Source: Pseudomonadota bacterium
GTDB lineage: Bacteria; Myxococcota_A; UBA9042; GCA-2863065
Length of the DNA: 64,000 bases
Direction: 5' to 3'
Assembly: GCA_005776585.1 (NCBI GenBank)
Contig: SXOX01000103.1
Span: 1 to 64,000 of the forward strand
Shown here: positions 35,686 to 44,411 of the stretch, piece after piece
How positions within the stretch are numbered: the stretch's first letter is position 1
Layout: each line of letters begins with the position of its first letter
The notes under the pieces: model-generated
The model's input: only the letters and a program-made list of their open reading frames with translations
Database searches by the model: none
What the model was told of the DNA's origin: nothing
Translations under genes and position numbers: made by a program

Positions 35686-35939
35686 CAGCTCGGTAGCCCG
35701 GCGTCGTCGTACCCCAGAATCTCGTCGGCGCTCCGGGGATCGACGATGGGTAGGCCGGAGCACTCGCGACCAATCTCCATGATTCGCTGCGCCAGCGGCC
35801 GAGAGTCGACATGGCTACGCTGCCGTTCGAGCCGCTCGCGCAGCGAGACGACCACGGCCTCCGTCAAGCTCTCGCCGGTCAGAACGGTGAGCTCGCGTGC
35901 CAGCCGATCCGCTTCGTCGTTCTTGATGCTGAGGGCCAT
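35685..35939 (-). CDS. vapB: VapB-family antitoxin (module 1)
   Basis: An 84-residue protein. The N-terminus MALSIKNDEADRLARELTVLTGESLTEAVVVSLRERLER splits into the recognised DNA-binding PSK/VapB motif (first 20 residues are diagnostic) and a helix. The C-terminus (EILGYDDAGLPS) is the toxin-wrapping tail. A GAAGGAG ribosome-binding site precedes the ATG. It is coupled to vapC by an ATGA overlap. A direct/inverted pair of TTCTAGA boxes lies just upstream and is a likely autoregulatory site. Confidence 0.92.
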   Translation of the reverse strand: MALSIKNDEADRLARELTVLTGESLTEAVVVSLRERLERQRSHVDSRPLAQRIMEIGRECSGLPIVDPRSADEILGYDDAGLPS

Positions 35940-35950
35940 GGCGTCGCTCC

Positions 35951-35976
35951 TTCTAGAAGTTGTCTTGGATTCTAGA
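35951..35976. promoter_or_regulatory. Paired TTCTAGA boxes upstream of vapB, candidate autoregulatory operator
   Basis: TTCTAGA occurs at 35951-35957 and again at 35970-35976, 19 bp apart, centred about 25 bp upstream of the vapB start on the minus strand. Each box is nearly palindromic, so the pair also reads as an inverted repeat. TA operons of this type are usually repressed by their own VapB-VapC complex. Binding is inferred from position and symmetry only. Confidence 0.45.
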
Positions 35977-36064
35977 CGCGGAAGGCCCGGACTACAAGCG
36001 ATTTGGCGGAGGGCAGCGACCTTGCGACCGCAGTAGCCATCCCCTCCGGCTAGACAGGCGCGGC

Positions 36065-36500
36065 TCAGTCGACCCCAGCCATGCTCGTCATGAGACTCTG
36101 CACCAGCCAGTCGACGCGGTCCGTGTCTACGTCGTTGGGTAGTGATGAGGTTTGGGCCGCCGCGTCCATTCTTGAGCCGAGTGAGTCTGCCTGCGCCCGC
36201 AGGTCGTCGAACGATATCGCGCCGTCGCGGACAGCTCCTCTGCATCCTCCCGGCGCACACGGAGGTCGCTGGTTTCGAGCACCTCGAGGCCCATGCGCAT
36301 GAGCCGAATGAGGTGCATGGCGTGTTTGGTGTCATCCCCATGCCGACGCTCGAGCTCTGCGCGCGCAGGGTTCCGGTGCTTCTTCCAGGCTTGATACGAG
36401 TCCCAGTGCTTCATCGCGGCGTGGTACTTTTTCTCGGCATTCAACGCCCTTGGGTCGCTTGGGCCGATCACGAGCCAGACGCGGATGCTGACAAGGCTCA
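36065..36500 (-). pseudogene. Remnant of a nucleotidyltransferase-type protein (frameshifted, 5' end lost)
   Basis: The minus-strand frame from about 36500 reads ALNAEKKYHAAMKHWDSYQAW and DTKHAMHLIRLMRMGLEVLE, then LRVRREDAEELSA. This is the helical C-terminal part of a predicted nucleotidyltransferase family. After codon EEL near 36237 the sequence shifts frame: the continuation expected for the family (RDGAISFDDLRAQADSLGSR) is found in a different frame and ends at 36065. A short deletion at EEL is the simplest cause. No intact N-terminal GSxxxG catalytic half is found upstream. The 36501-36757 stretch that follows holds no recognisable gene; it contains the upstream region of the TSP3 gene. 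Confidence 0.6.
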
Positions 36501-36757
36501 GTCACCAGCCAAACGACACCGACCTCGAAGCAGATCACGGCGACCTCTCGCTGAGTCCCGCCGGTGCACGAGACCGTCGCTCGCGGGACGACCTCCGGAT
36601 TCACCCTTCGCATCTGCGGCTGATCCAACAGCTCGACAATCTATGTTCGACGTCTATCCTCCGCGGCTGGCCGAAGCCAGCAACAAACGACTTCCTTGCC
36701 GCGGCGCGCGCGCTCTGCGGCTCGTTTCACGCGGCGCAAGCGCGTATGCTGCGTGCG

Positions 36758-39700
36758 ATGCGCCGCTTCATCCTTGCGCTTGCCAGCCTCCTCCTCGCCT
36801 GCAGTGAGTCGCTCCCGGCCACCGAGGGCGTGCCGGTCCTCGACGTCATCGCCCCCACGGAGCTCGATGGCGGTGGCGCTGCCATCGACGTCGTCAAGCC
36901 GCCACGAGACGACGGCCCGCCGCCGGACCATGGGCCACCTCCCCCGTTTGACCCCAAGCCGTGCGACACCAACGCCGACTGCGACTCAGGCTACTGCATC
37001 GAGGGTCCTGACGGCGGGCTGTGCACGGTCTCGTGCGTCGATGACTGCCCCGTGGGCTTCGTCTGCAAGCAGCTCCAGATCGGCGGGACGGATCTCGCCT
37101 ACGTCTGCCAGCCGCTCGGACCCAACCTGTGCAAGCCGTGCACCGAAGACGGCGAGTGCGGCGCGCTGACCGGAAAGTTCCTGGCGCGCTGTCTCGACTA
37201 CGACGGGACCGGCAGCTTCTGCGGCATGGCGTGTCCGACCGGCGATTGTCCCGATGGGTTCGCCTGCGACGCCTCGGGCCAGTGCCGCAAGAGCGAGGGC
37301 GTCTGCGCCTGTACCAAGAAGTACGTTCAGCAGGGAGCGTTGACCGGGTGCGCGAAGAAGAGCGAGGTTGGTACGTGCCTTGGCACCCGGAAGTGCGTCG
37401 CCGGTCCGACGCTGACGGCCTGCGACGCGAAGGCCCCCGCCGCTGAGACGTGCAATGCCCTCGACGATGACTGCGACGGCCAGACCGACGAAGGGACGCC
37501 TGACACCGATCTCGATGGCGCCGTCGACTGCCTCGACACCGACGATGACGGCGATGGGATCGCCGACGACCAGGACAACTGCGCCACCGCCAGCAACCCG
37601 GGGCAGCAGAACGGCGACGGCGACGCGCTCGGCGACGCGTGTGACGACGACGACGACAACGCTGGCGTCCCCGACGTCAAGGACGGCTGCCCGGGCGCCG
37701 CCGACCCGACGCTGACCGACACTGACGGCGACGGCACGGGAGACGCGTGCGACGACGACGACGACGGCGATGGCATCCTGGACGGGGTCGACAACTGCCC
37801 GTTGGCCAAGAACGCCGAGCAGACCGACGCCGACAAGAACGGCAAGGGCGACGCGTGCGAGGACGACGATGACGGCGACGGCATCGCGGACGGCACCGAC
37901 AACTGCGCCGAGGTCAGCAACCCGGATCAGGCCGACCTGGACCAAGACGGCAAGGGCGACGTCTGCGACGACGACGATGACGGCGACACGGTCCCCGACG
38001 CGCTGGATGTCTGTCCAGGGCTCGCCAACCCGGAGCAGGGAGACAACGACGGGGACGGTAAGGGCGACGCGTGTGACGACGACGACGACAACGACGGCGT
38101 CCTCGACGTCGCCGACAACTGCCCGAAGGCCGCGAACCCGACACAGGTCGATGTCGACAAAGACGGGCTCGGCGCGGCTTGCGACGAGGACGACGATGGC
38201 GACACGGTTCCCGATGTGACGGATCTGTGTCCCACCGCCTCGGATCCGAACCAGGTCGACACCGACGGCGATGGCCAGGGAGACGCATGCGACACCGACG
38301 ATGACGGCGATGGCTATCTGGACGGCGAGGACAACTGCCCGCTCGTGAAGAACGGCGATCAGAGCGACTTCGACGGCGACGGCCAGGGCGATGCGTGTGA
38401 CTCGGACCTGGACGGCGATGGCGTCGCCAACGGAAACGACAACTGTCCCAACGCGGCGAGCGAGGACCAGGCCGACGCGGACGCCGACGGCCTGGGCGAT
38501 GTGTGCGATCCAGACGATGACGACGATGGCGTCACCGATCTGGACGACAACTGTCGCTTTGCGAAGAACCCCGATCAGACCGACGTCGACGGCGACGGCG
38601 CGGGGGACCCGTGCGACGGCGACCGGGACGGCGATGGCATCGCCGACGACAAGGACAACTGCACCTTCGTGCCCAACCCGGCGCAAGAGAACACCGACGG
38701 CGACACCGAGGGCGACCTCTGCGACTTCGACGACGACGGCGACGAGGTGAGCGACACGTATGACAACTGCCGCCTCGCCAAGAACGCGGGACAGGAGGAT
38801 CTGGACCTGGACGGCGACGGCGACGTCTGCGACGGCGACGACGATCAGGACGGCAAGGGCGACGCGCTCGACAACTGCCCGAAGGACGCCAACACGGCAC
38901 AGACCGACACCGATGCGGACGGCAAGGGCGACGTGTGTGACGACGATGATGACAACGACGGCGTTCTCGACGCGTTCGATGGCTGTCCGCTCTTGGCGGA
39001 CGAGGGTCAGCTCGACACGGATGGGGACGCCTTCGGAGACGTCTGCGATCAGGACGACGACAATGACGGCGTCGCGGACGCGAAGGACACCTGTGCGCTC
39101 GTGGCGAACGCGGCGCAGACGGACACGGACAAAGACGGCTCGGGCGACGCGTGTGACGCCGATGACGACGGCGACGGCCTGCCGGACGGGAGCGACAGCT
39201 GCCCCTTGGTCAAGAACCTGGGCGATACCGACGTCGATCAGGACGGCCTCGGCAGCGCGTGCGACGACGACGACGATGGCGATGGGGCCCTCGACGGGGT
39301 GGACAACTGCGTCAAGGTCTCGAACGCCGCCCAGACGGACACGGACAAGGACGGCTCCGGCGATGCCTGCGACACCGACGATGACGACGACCAGATCGCC
39401 GACGTCTTCGACAACTGCCAGCTCGTGCCCAACCCGCAGCAGTACGACACGGATCTGGACCTGAACGGGGACGTCTGTGATCCGGACGACGATCAGGACG
39501 GCCAGCTGGACGGCTCCGACAACTGCCCGTTCGTGCCCAACCCAGGCCAGGACGATCTGGACCAGGACAAGCTTGGCGACGCGTGTGACGTCGACGACGA
39601 CGGCGACAACGTCGTGGATACGTCGGACAACTGCCCGTTCGTGAAGAACCCGGCTCAGACCGACACCGACAAGGACGGCAAGGGCGATCCGTGCGACGCC

Positions 39701-41041
39701 GACCCCGACGGCGATGGCGTGCCCGATGCGGTGGACAACTGTCCCGGCGTGCCGAACCCGACGCAGACCAATAGCGACGGCGATCAGGCCGGCGACGCTT
39801 GCGACGAGGACGACGACAACGACGGGGACCTGGACGCCAAGGACAACTGCCCGCTCATCGCCAACCCGACGCAGGGCGATCTGGACCAGGACAAGCTGGG
39901 GGATCCGTGCGACTCCGACGACGACAACGACGGCTTCGAGGACGGGAAGGACAACTGCCCGACCGTCCAGAACTACGCGCAGACTGACAGCGATGGCGAC
40001 GGGCTCGGTGACTTCTGCGATCCCGACGACGATGGAGACACGGTGAACGACGCGCTGGACAACTGTCCGCTCGTGAAGAACGCAGACCAGAAGAACACCG
40101 ATGGCGATGGCTACGGCGACGCGTGCGACGGGGACGACGACAACGATCAGGTGGGCGATGCGGGCGACAACTGTCCGCTGCTGGCCAACGCGCCGCAGAC
40201 CAACACGGATGGCGATGCGTTCGGCGATGCGTGTGATGCCGACGACGACGACGACGGCGTCGCCGATGGTAAGGACAACTGCCCGCTCGTGAAGAACGCG
40301 CCCCCGCAGACGGACACCGACGGCGACGGGCTTGGCGATGCCTGTGACATCGACGATGACCAGGACGGCGTCGCCGACCCGTTGGACAACTGCGCGCTCG
40401 TTCCCAACCCGAGCCAGCTCGACACCGACAAGGACAAGGCCGGAGACGCGTGCGATCCGGACGATGACGAGGACGGCGACCCCGATACCACCGACTGCGC
40501 GCCGCTCGACAAGGCCATCCGGCACGGCGCGGCCGAGGTGTGCAACGGCAAGGACGACGACTGTGACGGCAACATCGATGACGGGCCGTGCGTGCAGGGC
40601 TGCGCGGACGGGTCGCGCGAAGGGCTCACCAGCCTGACCACGTATCCCAAGATCGCGGCGTGCAAGGGCACCTTCCAGGGCTACATCGACGGCGCCTCCG
40701 CTCAGGCGCTCTGTGCTCCCGGCTGGCACGTGTGCTCCGGGGCCGACGCCAACGTGCACGCGGTGAGCTACGCGCAGGCCACTTCGTTCGCAGGCTGCTA
40801 TGCGTTCGACGCGGCGCACGACTGCGGCTCGTGCTTCCTCCACTGCCGCGACCTCGGCTGCAAGAACTGCTGCGTGAGCAACTACACGTCGGACGCCGAC
40901 ATGGCGGGCATGGGCTCCGGCTGCGGCGAGAAGAGCTCGGGGGCGAGCTCGTGCCTTGCCAGCGGTCGCGTGGACTCGTCGAACAACTCGTTCGGCTGCC
41001 AGTGGAACAGCTCGCTGAGCGGCGTCATCTGCTGCAAGTAG
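36758..41041 (+). CDS. Giant thrombospondin type-3 repeat lipoprotein
   Basis: A 1,427-residue lipoprotein; MRRFILALASLLLAC carries the lipobox. A short Pro/Asp tether precedes a cysteine-rich module (CDSGYCIEGPDGGLC, CPVGFVCKQL, SFCGMACPTGDCPDGFAC) that matches the N-module of the two CTDC lipoproteins. One MopE motif follows ([15 protein letters not shown]). Then come 27 TSP3 repeats of about 35 residues with the core DNCPxxxNxxQxDxDxDxxGDACD, each binding Ca2+ in known thrombospondins. A second MopE motif follows (CNGKDDDCDGNIDDG). The last 145 residues are a cysteine-rich domain (CAPGWHVCSG, CGSCFLHCRDLGCKNCC). A longer start at 36746 is possible. It is convergent with a radical SAM gene 7 bp away. 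Confidence 0.88.
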   Translation: MRRFILALASLLLACSESLPATEGVPVLDVIAPTELDGGGAAIDVVKPPRDDGPPPDHGPPPPFDPKPCDTNADCDSGYCIEGPDGGLCTVSCVDDCPVGFVCKQLQIGGTDLAYVCQPLGPNLCKPCTEDGECGALTGKFLARCLDYDGTGSFCGMACPTGDCPDGFACDASGQCRKSEGVCACTKKYVQQGALTGCAKKSEVGTCLGTRKCVAGPTLTACDAKAPAAETCNALDDDCDGQTDEGTPDTDLDGAVDCLDTDDDGDGIADDQDNCATASNPGQQNGDGDALGDACDDDDDNAGVPDVKDGCPGAADPTLTDTDGDGTGDACDDDDDGDGILDGVDNCPLAKNAEQTDADKNGKGDACEDDDDGDGIADGTDNCAEVSNPDQADLDQDGKGDVCDDDDDGDTVPDALDVCPGLANPEQGDNDGDGKGDACDDDDDNDGVLDVADNCPKAANPTQVDVDKDGLGAACDEDDDGDTVPDVTDLCPTASDPNQVDTDGDGQGDACDTDDDGDGYLDGEDNCPLVKNGDQSDFDGDGQGDACDSDLDGDGVANGNDNCPNAASEDQADADADGLGDVCDPDDDDDGVTDLDDNCRFAKNPDQTDVDGDGAGDPCDGDRDGDGIADDKDNCTFVPNPAQENTDGDTEGDLCDFDDDGDEVSDTYDNCRLAKNAGQEDLDLDGDGDVCDGDDDQDGKGDALDNCPKDANTAQTDTDADGKGDVCDDDDDNDGVLDAFDGCPLLADEGQLDTDGDAFGDVCDQDDDNDGVADAKDTCALVANAAQTDTDKDGSGDACDADDDGDGLPDGSDSCPLVKNLGDTDVDQDGLGSACDDDDDGDGALDGVDNCVKVSNAAQTDTDKDGSGDACDTDDDDDQIADVFDNCQLVPNPQQYDTDLDLNGDVCDPDDDQDGQLDGSDNCPFVPNPGQDDLDQDKLGDACDVDDDGDNVVDTSDNCPFVKNPAQTDTDKDGKGDPCDADPDGDGVPDAVDNCPGVPNPTQTNSDGDQAGDACDEDDDNDGDLDAKDNCPLIANPTQGDLDQDKLGDPCDSDDDNDGFEDGKDNCPTVQNYAQTDSDGDGLGDFCDPDDDGDTVNDALDNCPLVKNADQKNTDGDGYGDACDGDDDNDQVGDAGDNCPLLANAPQTNTDGDAFGDACDADDDDDGVADGKDNCPLVKNAPPQTDTDGDGLGDACDIDDDQDGVADPLDNCALVPNPSQLDTDKDKAGDACDPDDDEDGDPDTTDCAPLDKAIRHGAAEVCNGKDDDCDGNIDDGPCVQGCADGSREGLTSLTTYPKIAACKGTFQGYIDGASAQALCAPGWHVCSGADANVHAVSYAQATSFAGCYAFDAAHDCGSCFLHCRDLGCKNCCVSNYTSDADMAGMGSGCGEKSSGASSCLASGRVDSSNNSFGCQWNSSLSGVICCK
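37505..40490 (+). repeat. Tandem array of 27 thrombospondin type-3 coding repeats
   Basis: About 27 units of roughly 105 bp inside the giant lipoprotein gene. Each unit encodes one DNC...DxDxDGxGDxCD calcium-binding repeat. Identity between units is high at the amino-acid level but codons drift, suggesting an old expansion rather than very recent slippage. One unit near 40290 carries an extra Pro (KNAPPQTD). The array will give cross-hybridisation and assembly ambiguity in short reads. Confidence 0.85.
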
Positions 41042-41048
41042 CGGGTCT

Positions 41049-42578
41049 CTAGCGCATTCCGGCGGGGGCCCAGAGTCCGTGCTCGCGAGCGGCCTCCAGC
41101 GCGCGGCGCGGGTCGTCGTCCAGCGGCTCGAACGCGCGCCGATAGTCCGCAAAACCCCCGCCGGCCTTCCACGCGGCGTAGGCGGCGAGGCCGGCGTTGG
41201 GGCCGCCTTGCGAGAGCCGGTACTCGATCCACGCCCACTTCGTGCTCACGCTGCGCAGCTCGACTTGGCCTTGCAGACGTGACCGGAGTCGCGCCAGCCT
41301 CCGATCGACGGTGCGCATATCGGTGAACGCCGCGTCACCGAGTGGCGTATGTAGCTTGGGTACGAATGGCGCGATGCCGAGCGCGACCCGCGGGATGATG
41401 GCGCGCAGCTCGAGGGCGAAGTCGGCCAGCTCCTCGATGTCCGCGTCGACCTCGCCGGGTAATCCAATGATGACGTACAGCTTGTAGACCGAGATGCCGT
41501 TGCGGGCCGCGAGCTCGGCGGCGTGCAGGAGGTGCCGGCCGCGAATGCCCTTCTTGAGCTTGCCGCGCAGCGCCTGGCTCGGCGCGTCGCTCGCGACCGT
41601 CATCGTGCGATAGCCGCCGGCGACGAGCAGGCGGACGAAGTCGTCGTCGAGCACATCGGCGCGCAACGACGAGATGCCCACACCCTTGCCGCGCGCGATC
41701 GCCGCCTCCAGCAGCGCCCGGATGCCGGGGTACTCGCTCACGGCCGCGCCGACGAGGCCGATGCGCGGTGCGCCGGTCTCGAGCCACGGCAGCACGCGGT
41801 CGATGGGCGCCGAGCGCGGCGGCTGCGCGGTCGCCCGCATGACGCAGAAGGAGCAGTAGCGCGGGCAGCCGCGAGCCGGCTCCATGAGCAGCATGTCGGA
41901 GAGCTCGGAGTCCGGCGACCACGTCTGACCCACGGCCGGGAGGTGCTCGGTGCCGGCCAAGAGCATGTCGGGTACGGCCTCACCGTGGAGGGCGGGCACG
42001 AACACCCCGGGCAGGGCGGCGAGGCGCTCCCACAGCGGGTCGCCGCGCTCGCCCGTCATCAGCGCAGCGGTGAGCCCCGCGATGGCCGGCTCGCCGTCGC
42101 CGAGGACGATCGCGTCACAGAACGGGGCCAGCGGGAGGGTGTTCGACATCGTGATCGGGCCGCCCAGGACGATCGGCGGATGCGACCTGCCTCGCTCGGA
42201 GCGCAGGGCCGGCACACCGGCAAGCGACAGCGCCGTGAACAGGTTGGCCACGTCGGGCTCGTACGCCAGCGTGACCGCGATGGCGTGGGCTCCGCCGACT
42301 GGCTGGCCCGTCTCCAGCGTGAGGAGCGTCCCGACGCGTGCGTGATCGTCGGGTAGTACCGCGCGCTCGCAGACGACGTCATCGTGTTCGTTGAAGGCGC
42401 GATAAATGACCTGCCATCCGAGAGACGACGCCGCCACGGCGTAGCTGCTCGGGTACAGCAGCACGATTCGAAAGCTGCCGACCGAGCGTGTGATGGTGCC
42501 AGATTCGCGGGACAAGAGGGGAGAGCGCGTCACCCGGTCGAGGTACGGGCCGCGGGGCGTGCTGTCAACGAGAAACAC
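41049..42578 (-). CDS. Radical SAM protein (TIGR03960-like layout)
   Basis: A 509-residue protein with an N-terminal B12-like Rossmann region (FRIVLLYPSSYAVAASSLGWQVIYRAFNE; later PPIVLGGPITMSNTLPLAPFCDAIVLGDGE) and the radical SAM motif Cys238, Cys242 and Cys245 in ARGCPRYCSFC. VYKLYVIIGLPGEVDADIEE lies in the C-terminal half of the barrel. The layout resembles radical SAM proteins of the TIGR03960 type, but the 509-residue length is on the short side. The GTG start is the first in frame; an ACACGCGTGT palindrome covers it. It diverges from VapBC module 2. The substrate is unknown. Confidence 0.85.
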   Translation of the reverse strand: MFLVDSTPRGPYLDRVTRSPLLSRESGTITRSVGSFRIVLLYPSSYAVAASSLGWQVIYRAFNEHDDVVCERAVLPDDHARVGTLLTLETGQPVGGAHAIAVTLAYEPDVANLFTALSLAGVPALRSERGRSHPPIVLGGPITMSNTLPLAPFCDAIVLGDGEPAIAGLTAALMTGERGDPLWERLAALPGVFVPALHGEAVPDMLLAGTEHLPAVGQTWSPDSELSDMLLMEPARGCPRYCSFCVMRATAQPPRSAPIDRVLPWLETGAPRIGLVGAAVSEYPGIRALLEAAIARGKGVGISSLRADVLDDDFVRLLVAGGYRTMTVASDAPSQALRGKLKKGIRGRHLLHAAELAARNGISVYKLYVIIGLPGEVDADIEELADFALELRAIIPRVALGIAPFVPKLHTPLGDAAFTDMRTVDRRLARLRSRLQGQVELRSVSTKWAWIEYRLSQGGPNAGLAAYAAWKAGGGFADYRRAFEPLDDDPRRALEAAREHGLWAPAGMR

Positions 42579-42605
42579 GCGTGTTGTTCACGGCCACATC
42601 GCCTG

Positions 42606-42622
42606 ATATGGTTCTCCCATAT
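42606..42622. promoter_or_regulatory. Inverted repeat over the vapB (module 2) start, candidate operator
   Basis: ATATGG (42606-42611) and CCATAT (42617-42622) form a perfect 6-bp inverted repeat around TTCTC, and the second arm runs into the vapB ATG at 42621. There is no Shine-Dalgarno sequence. Bound protein would block both promoter and start codon, consistent with VapB autorepression. The palindrome ACACGCGTGT at 42575-42584 sits on the divergent radical SAM start. Confidence 0.4.
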
Positions 42623-42857
42623 GAAGACGACCATCGAGATTGCAGATGCCATCTTCGCGGATGGAAAGGCGACCGCCGCGCGTGAGGGCGTGCCGTTCCG
42701 CGCGCTCGTGGAGGAGGGCCTCCGGCTTGTGTTGCAGCGGCGCGCGCAGCGGCACGAGTTTCACCTCCGTGCGGCGTCGGTGGGTACGGACGGTCTTCAA
42801 CCGGGCCTTTCCTGGGAGCTCCCGCGCGACCTGGCGTACGAGTTCGAGAGCCCGTGA
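42621..42857 (+). CDS. vapB: VapB-family antitoxin (module 2)
   Basis: A 78-residue antitoxin. MKTTIEIADAIFADGKATAAREGVPFRALVEEGLRLVL is a ribbon-helix-helix-like DNA-binding segment of the MetJ/VapB type; the C-terminus (GLQPGLSWELPRDLAYEFESP) is the toxin-binding tail. The frame is open upstream to 42384, but this ATG gives the conserved start and overlaps the operator-like repeat. The GTG of vapC overlaps its stop (GTGA). Confidence 0.88.
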   Translation: MKTTIEIADAIFADGKATAAREGVPFRALVEEGLRLVLQRRAQRHEFHLRAASVGTDGLQPGLSWELPRDLAYEFESP

Positions 42858-43288
42858 TCGCCGTCGATACCAACGTCCTGGTGCATGCACACCGCGCAGA
42901 CTCGCCGTTTCATGCCAAAGCTGTCGCCGTCGTGCGTTTTTTGGCCGAGGGTGCGGCACCGTGGGCCATTCCCTGGTCCTGCGTCCACGAGTTCTTCGCC
43001 AAGGTCACGCACCCTCGCATCTTCGCCAAGCCGAGCGAACCGGAGCAGGCGCTCCATCAGATCGCGTGTTGGCAGGAGTCACCGACTCTGACGATGCTCG
43101 CGGAGAGCACCGATCACTTCACACGTCTCTCCACCTTGGTTCGCGCAGCCCGTGTCACTGGCCCCATGGTGCACGATGCGAGAATTGCGGCCATCTGTAT
43201 GGCGCACGGCGTTTCCGTCCTGCTCACGGCTGATCGAGACTTCGGCCGGTTTCCGGGCCTGGTTGCTCGCAATCCGCTCGTCACCTGA
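42854..43288 (+). CDS. vapC: PIN-domain toxin, VapC family (module 2)
   Basis: A 144-residue PIN protein. The start MIAVDTNVLVHAHRADSPFH has the metal ligand at Asp5; Glu in WSCVHEFFAKVTHPRIF, Asp in MVHDARIAAICMAHGV and Asp in LLTADRDFGRFPGL complete the acidic set. This is a predicted Mg2+-dependent ribonuclease restrained by the overlapping vapB. The GTG start is within the antitoxin stop. Confidence 0.92.
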   Translation: MIAVDTNVLVHAHRADSPFHAKAVAVVRFLAEGAAPWAIPWSCVHEFFAKVTHPRIFAKPSEPEQALHQIACWQESPTLTMLAESTDHFTRLSTLVRAARVTGPMVHDARIAAICMAHGVSVLLTADRDFGRFPGLVARNPLVT

Positions 43289-43297
43289 GCGGGTCGG

Positions 43298-43334
43298 CCG
43301 GGGTCCCCGGATTGACAGCTGCGTTCCCCGCAGC
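43298..43334. terminator. Two adjacent GC hairpins between vapC and the next gene
   Basis: CCGGGG-T-CCCCGG (43298-43310) and GCTGCG-TTCCC-CGCAGC (43318-43334) are perfect 6-bp hairpins lying between vapC (module 2) and the GTG start at 43347. There is no T-tract, so this is a weak terminator call; they could instead form 5'-leader structure for the downstream gene. Confidence 0.25.
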
Positions 43335-43346
43335 CACGCTCGCCGT

Positions 43347-44345
43347 GTGCTGGACACGCTCCCCCATGCGGCTCGCTCGCGCCTCCTCGGCGTGGCGCTC
43401 TTCGGCGTTCTGCTCCTTGGCGCGGCCGGGACCGAGTACGGCCGGCAGTCGGTGAAGTGGGCTCGCGTGTCGATGACGACGCAAGCCCAAGACGAGACGA
43501 TGTACTTGCCCTCCGAGCTCGCGCTGCGCCTGTCCTCGCTCGGCTACGGCCCGTTCTATGCCGACATGCTGTTCATCCAGGCTCACGCCTACTTCCTGCG
43601 CCACTTCTTCGGCGACCGGATCTTCACCTATTTGGAGACCTACATCGACCGGATCCGGTCGCTCGATCCCGACATCCCGGAGCTCTATCCATGGGCCGCC
43701 AAGGTCGTCCGGTACGGCCAGACCATCGACGAGCCGACGCTGGCGCGCTCGAACCGCTTCGCCGAGCTCGGCCTCGAGCGCTTCCCCGACGACGGGCGCC
43801 TGTACGCGCATGTCGCGTTCAACAAGTACTTCGAGCTACGGCCGATGCTGCTCGACGCGGAGAAGCAGCTGTCGGAGCGCATCGGCAAGACGGCCGACAA
43901 GCCGCTCGCCGAGGCCCTCCAGCGGCAGCTCGCCGAGCAACGCAAGCAGCGCTATGAGCTCGAACGCAGCGCGCTCGTCGAGTACACCATCGCGGCCATG
44001 CTCCCGCGCAGCGGCGTCGACCCGGTGTTCCTGGTCACGCTCTACCTCAAGCAGGACATGGTCGATGCGGCGACGCAGCTCGCCGAGTCGCTCTACTTCG
44101 ACACCACGCCAGAGCAGAAGGCCAGCCTGATCGCGCGTCTCGAGGTCTTTGGGCAAGGTGACCGCGCCAAGAAGCTCAAGGACGCCGAGGAGCGGCACTT
44201 GAAGGAGATGCCCTACGTCGATGAGGGGCTCTACCGTTTCCTGGGGTCGGCCAAGGATCTGACCGTGCCGTTGCGCTGGGATCAGACGGGACAGGTCTTC
44301 GACGAAGCGCTCAAGGCGCTCGAGAAGCAGGCAGGAGCCGACTAG
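43347..44345 (+). CDS. Membrane-anchored TPR-like protein, unrecognised
   Basis: A 332-residue protein with one N-terminal membrane segment (LLGVALFGVLLLGAAGTEYG) and a long helical region outside. Features are YLPSELALRLSSLGYGPFYADMLFIQAHAYF, WAAKVVRYGQTID and GLERFPDDGRLYAHVAFNKYFELRP, typical of TPR-like repeats in periplasmic or inner-membrane assembly proteins. A GTG start is proposed because no ATG precedes the membrane segment in frame. The function is unknown. It is followed 66 nt later by an Sm-like protein gene. Confidence 0.65.
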   Translation: MLDTLPHAARSRLLGVALFGVLLLGAAGTEYGRQSVKWARVSMTTQAQDETMYLPSELALRLSSLGYGPFYADMLFIQAHAYFLRHFFGDRIFTYLETYIDRIRSLDPDIPELYPWAAKVVRYGQTIDEPTLARSNRFAELGLERFPDDGRLYAHVAFNKYFELRPMLLDAEKQLSERIGKTADKPLAEALQRQLAEQRKQRYELERSALVEYTIAAMLPRSGVDPVFLVTLYLKQDMVDAATQLAESLYFDTTPEQKASLIARLEVFGQGDRAKKLKDAEERHLKEMPYVDEGLYRFLGSAKDLTVPLRWDQTGQVFDEALKALEKQAGAD

Positions 44346-44411
44346 CGCCGGTTGACGGCACCCGAGCCCGAACCCACAATGACCGGCCGGAGACGGGGCG
44401 GAGGGCGGCTC

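Noticed and set aside
36986-41152. A 1,388-aa open frame on the minus strand opposite the TSP3 gene
   Set aside because: It is the antisense shadow of the Asp-rich repeat array (GAC/GAT codons read as Val/Ile/Arg), has no start context and no domain.
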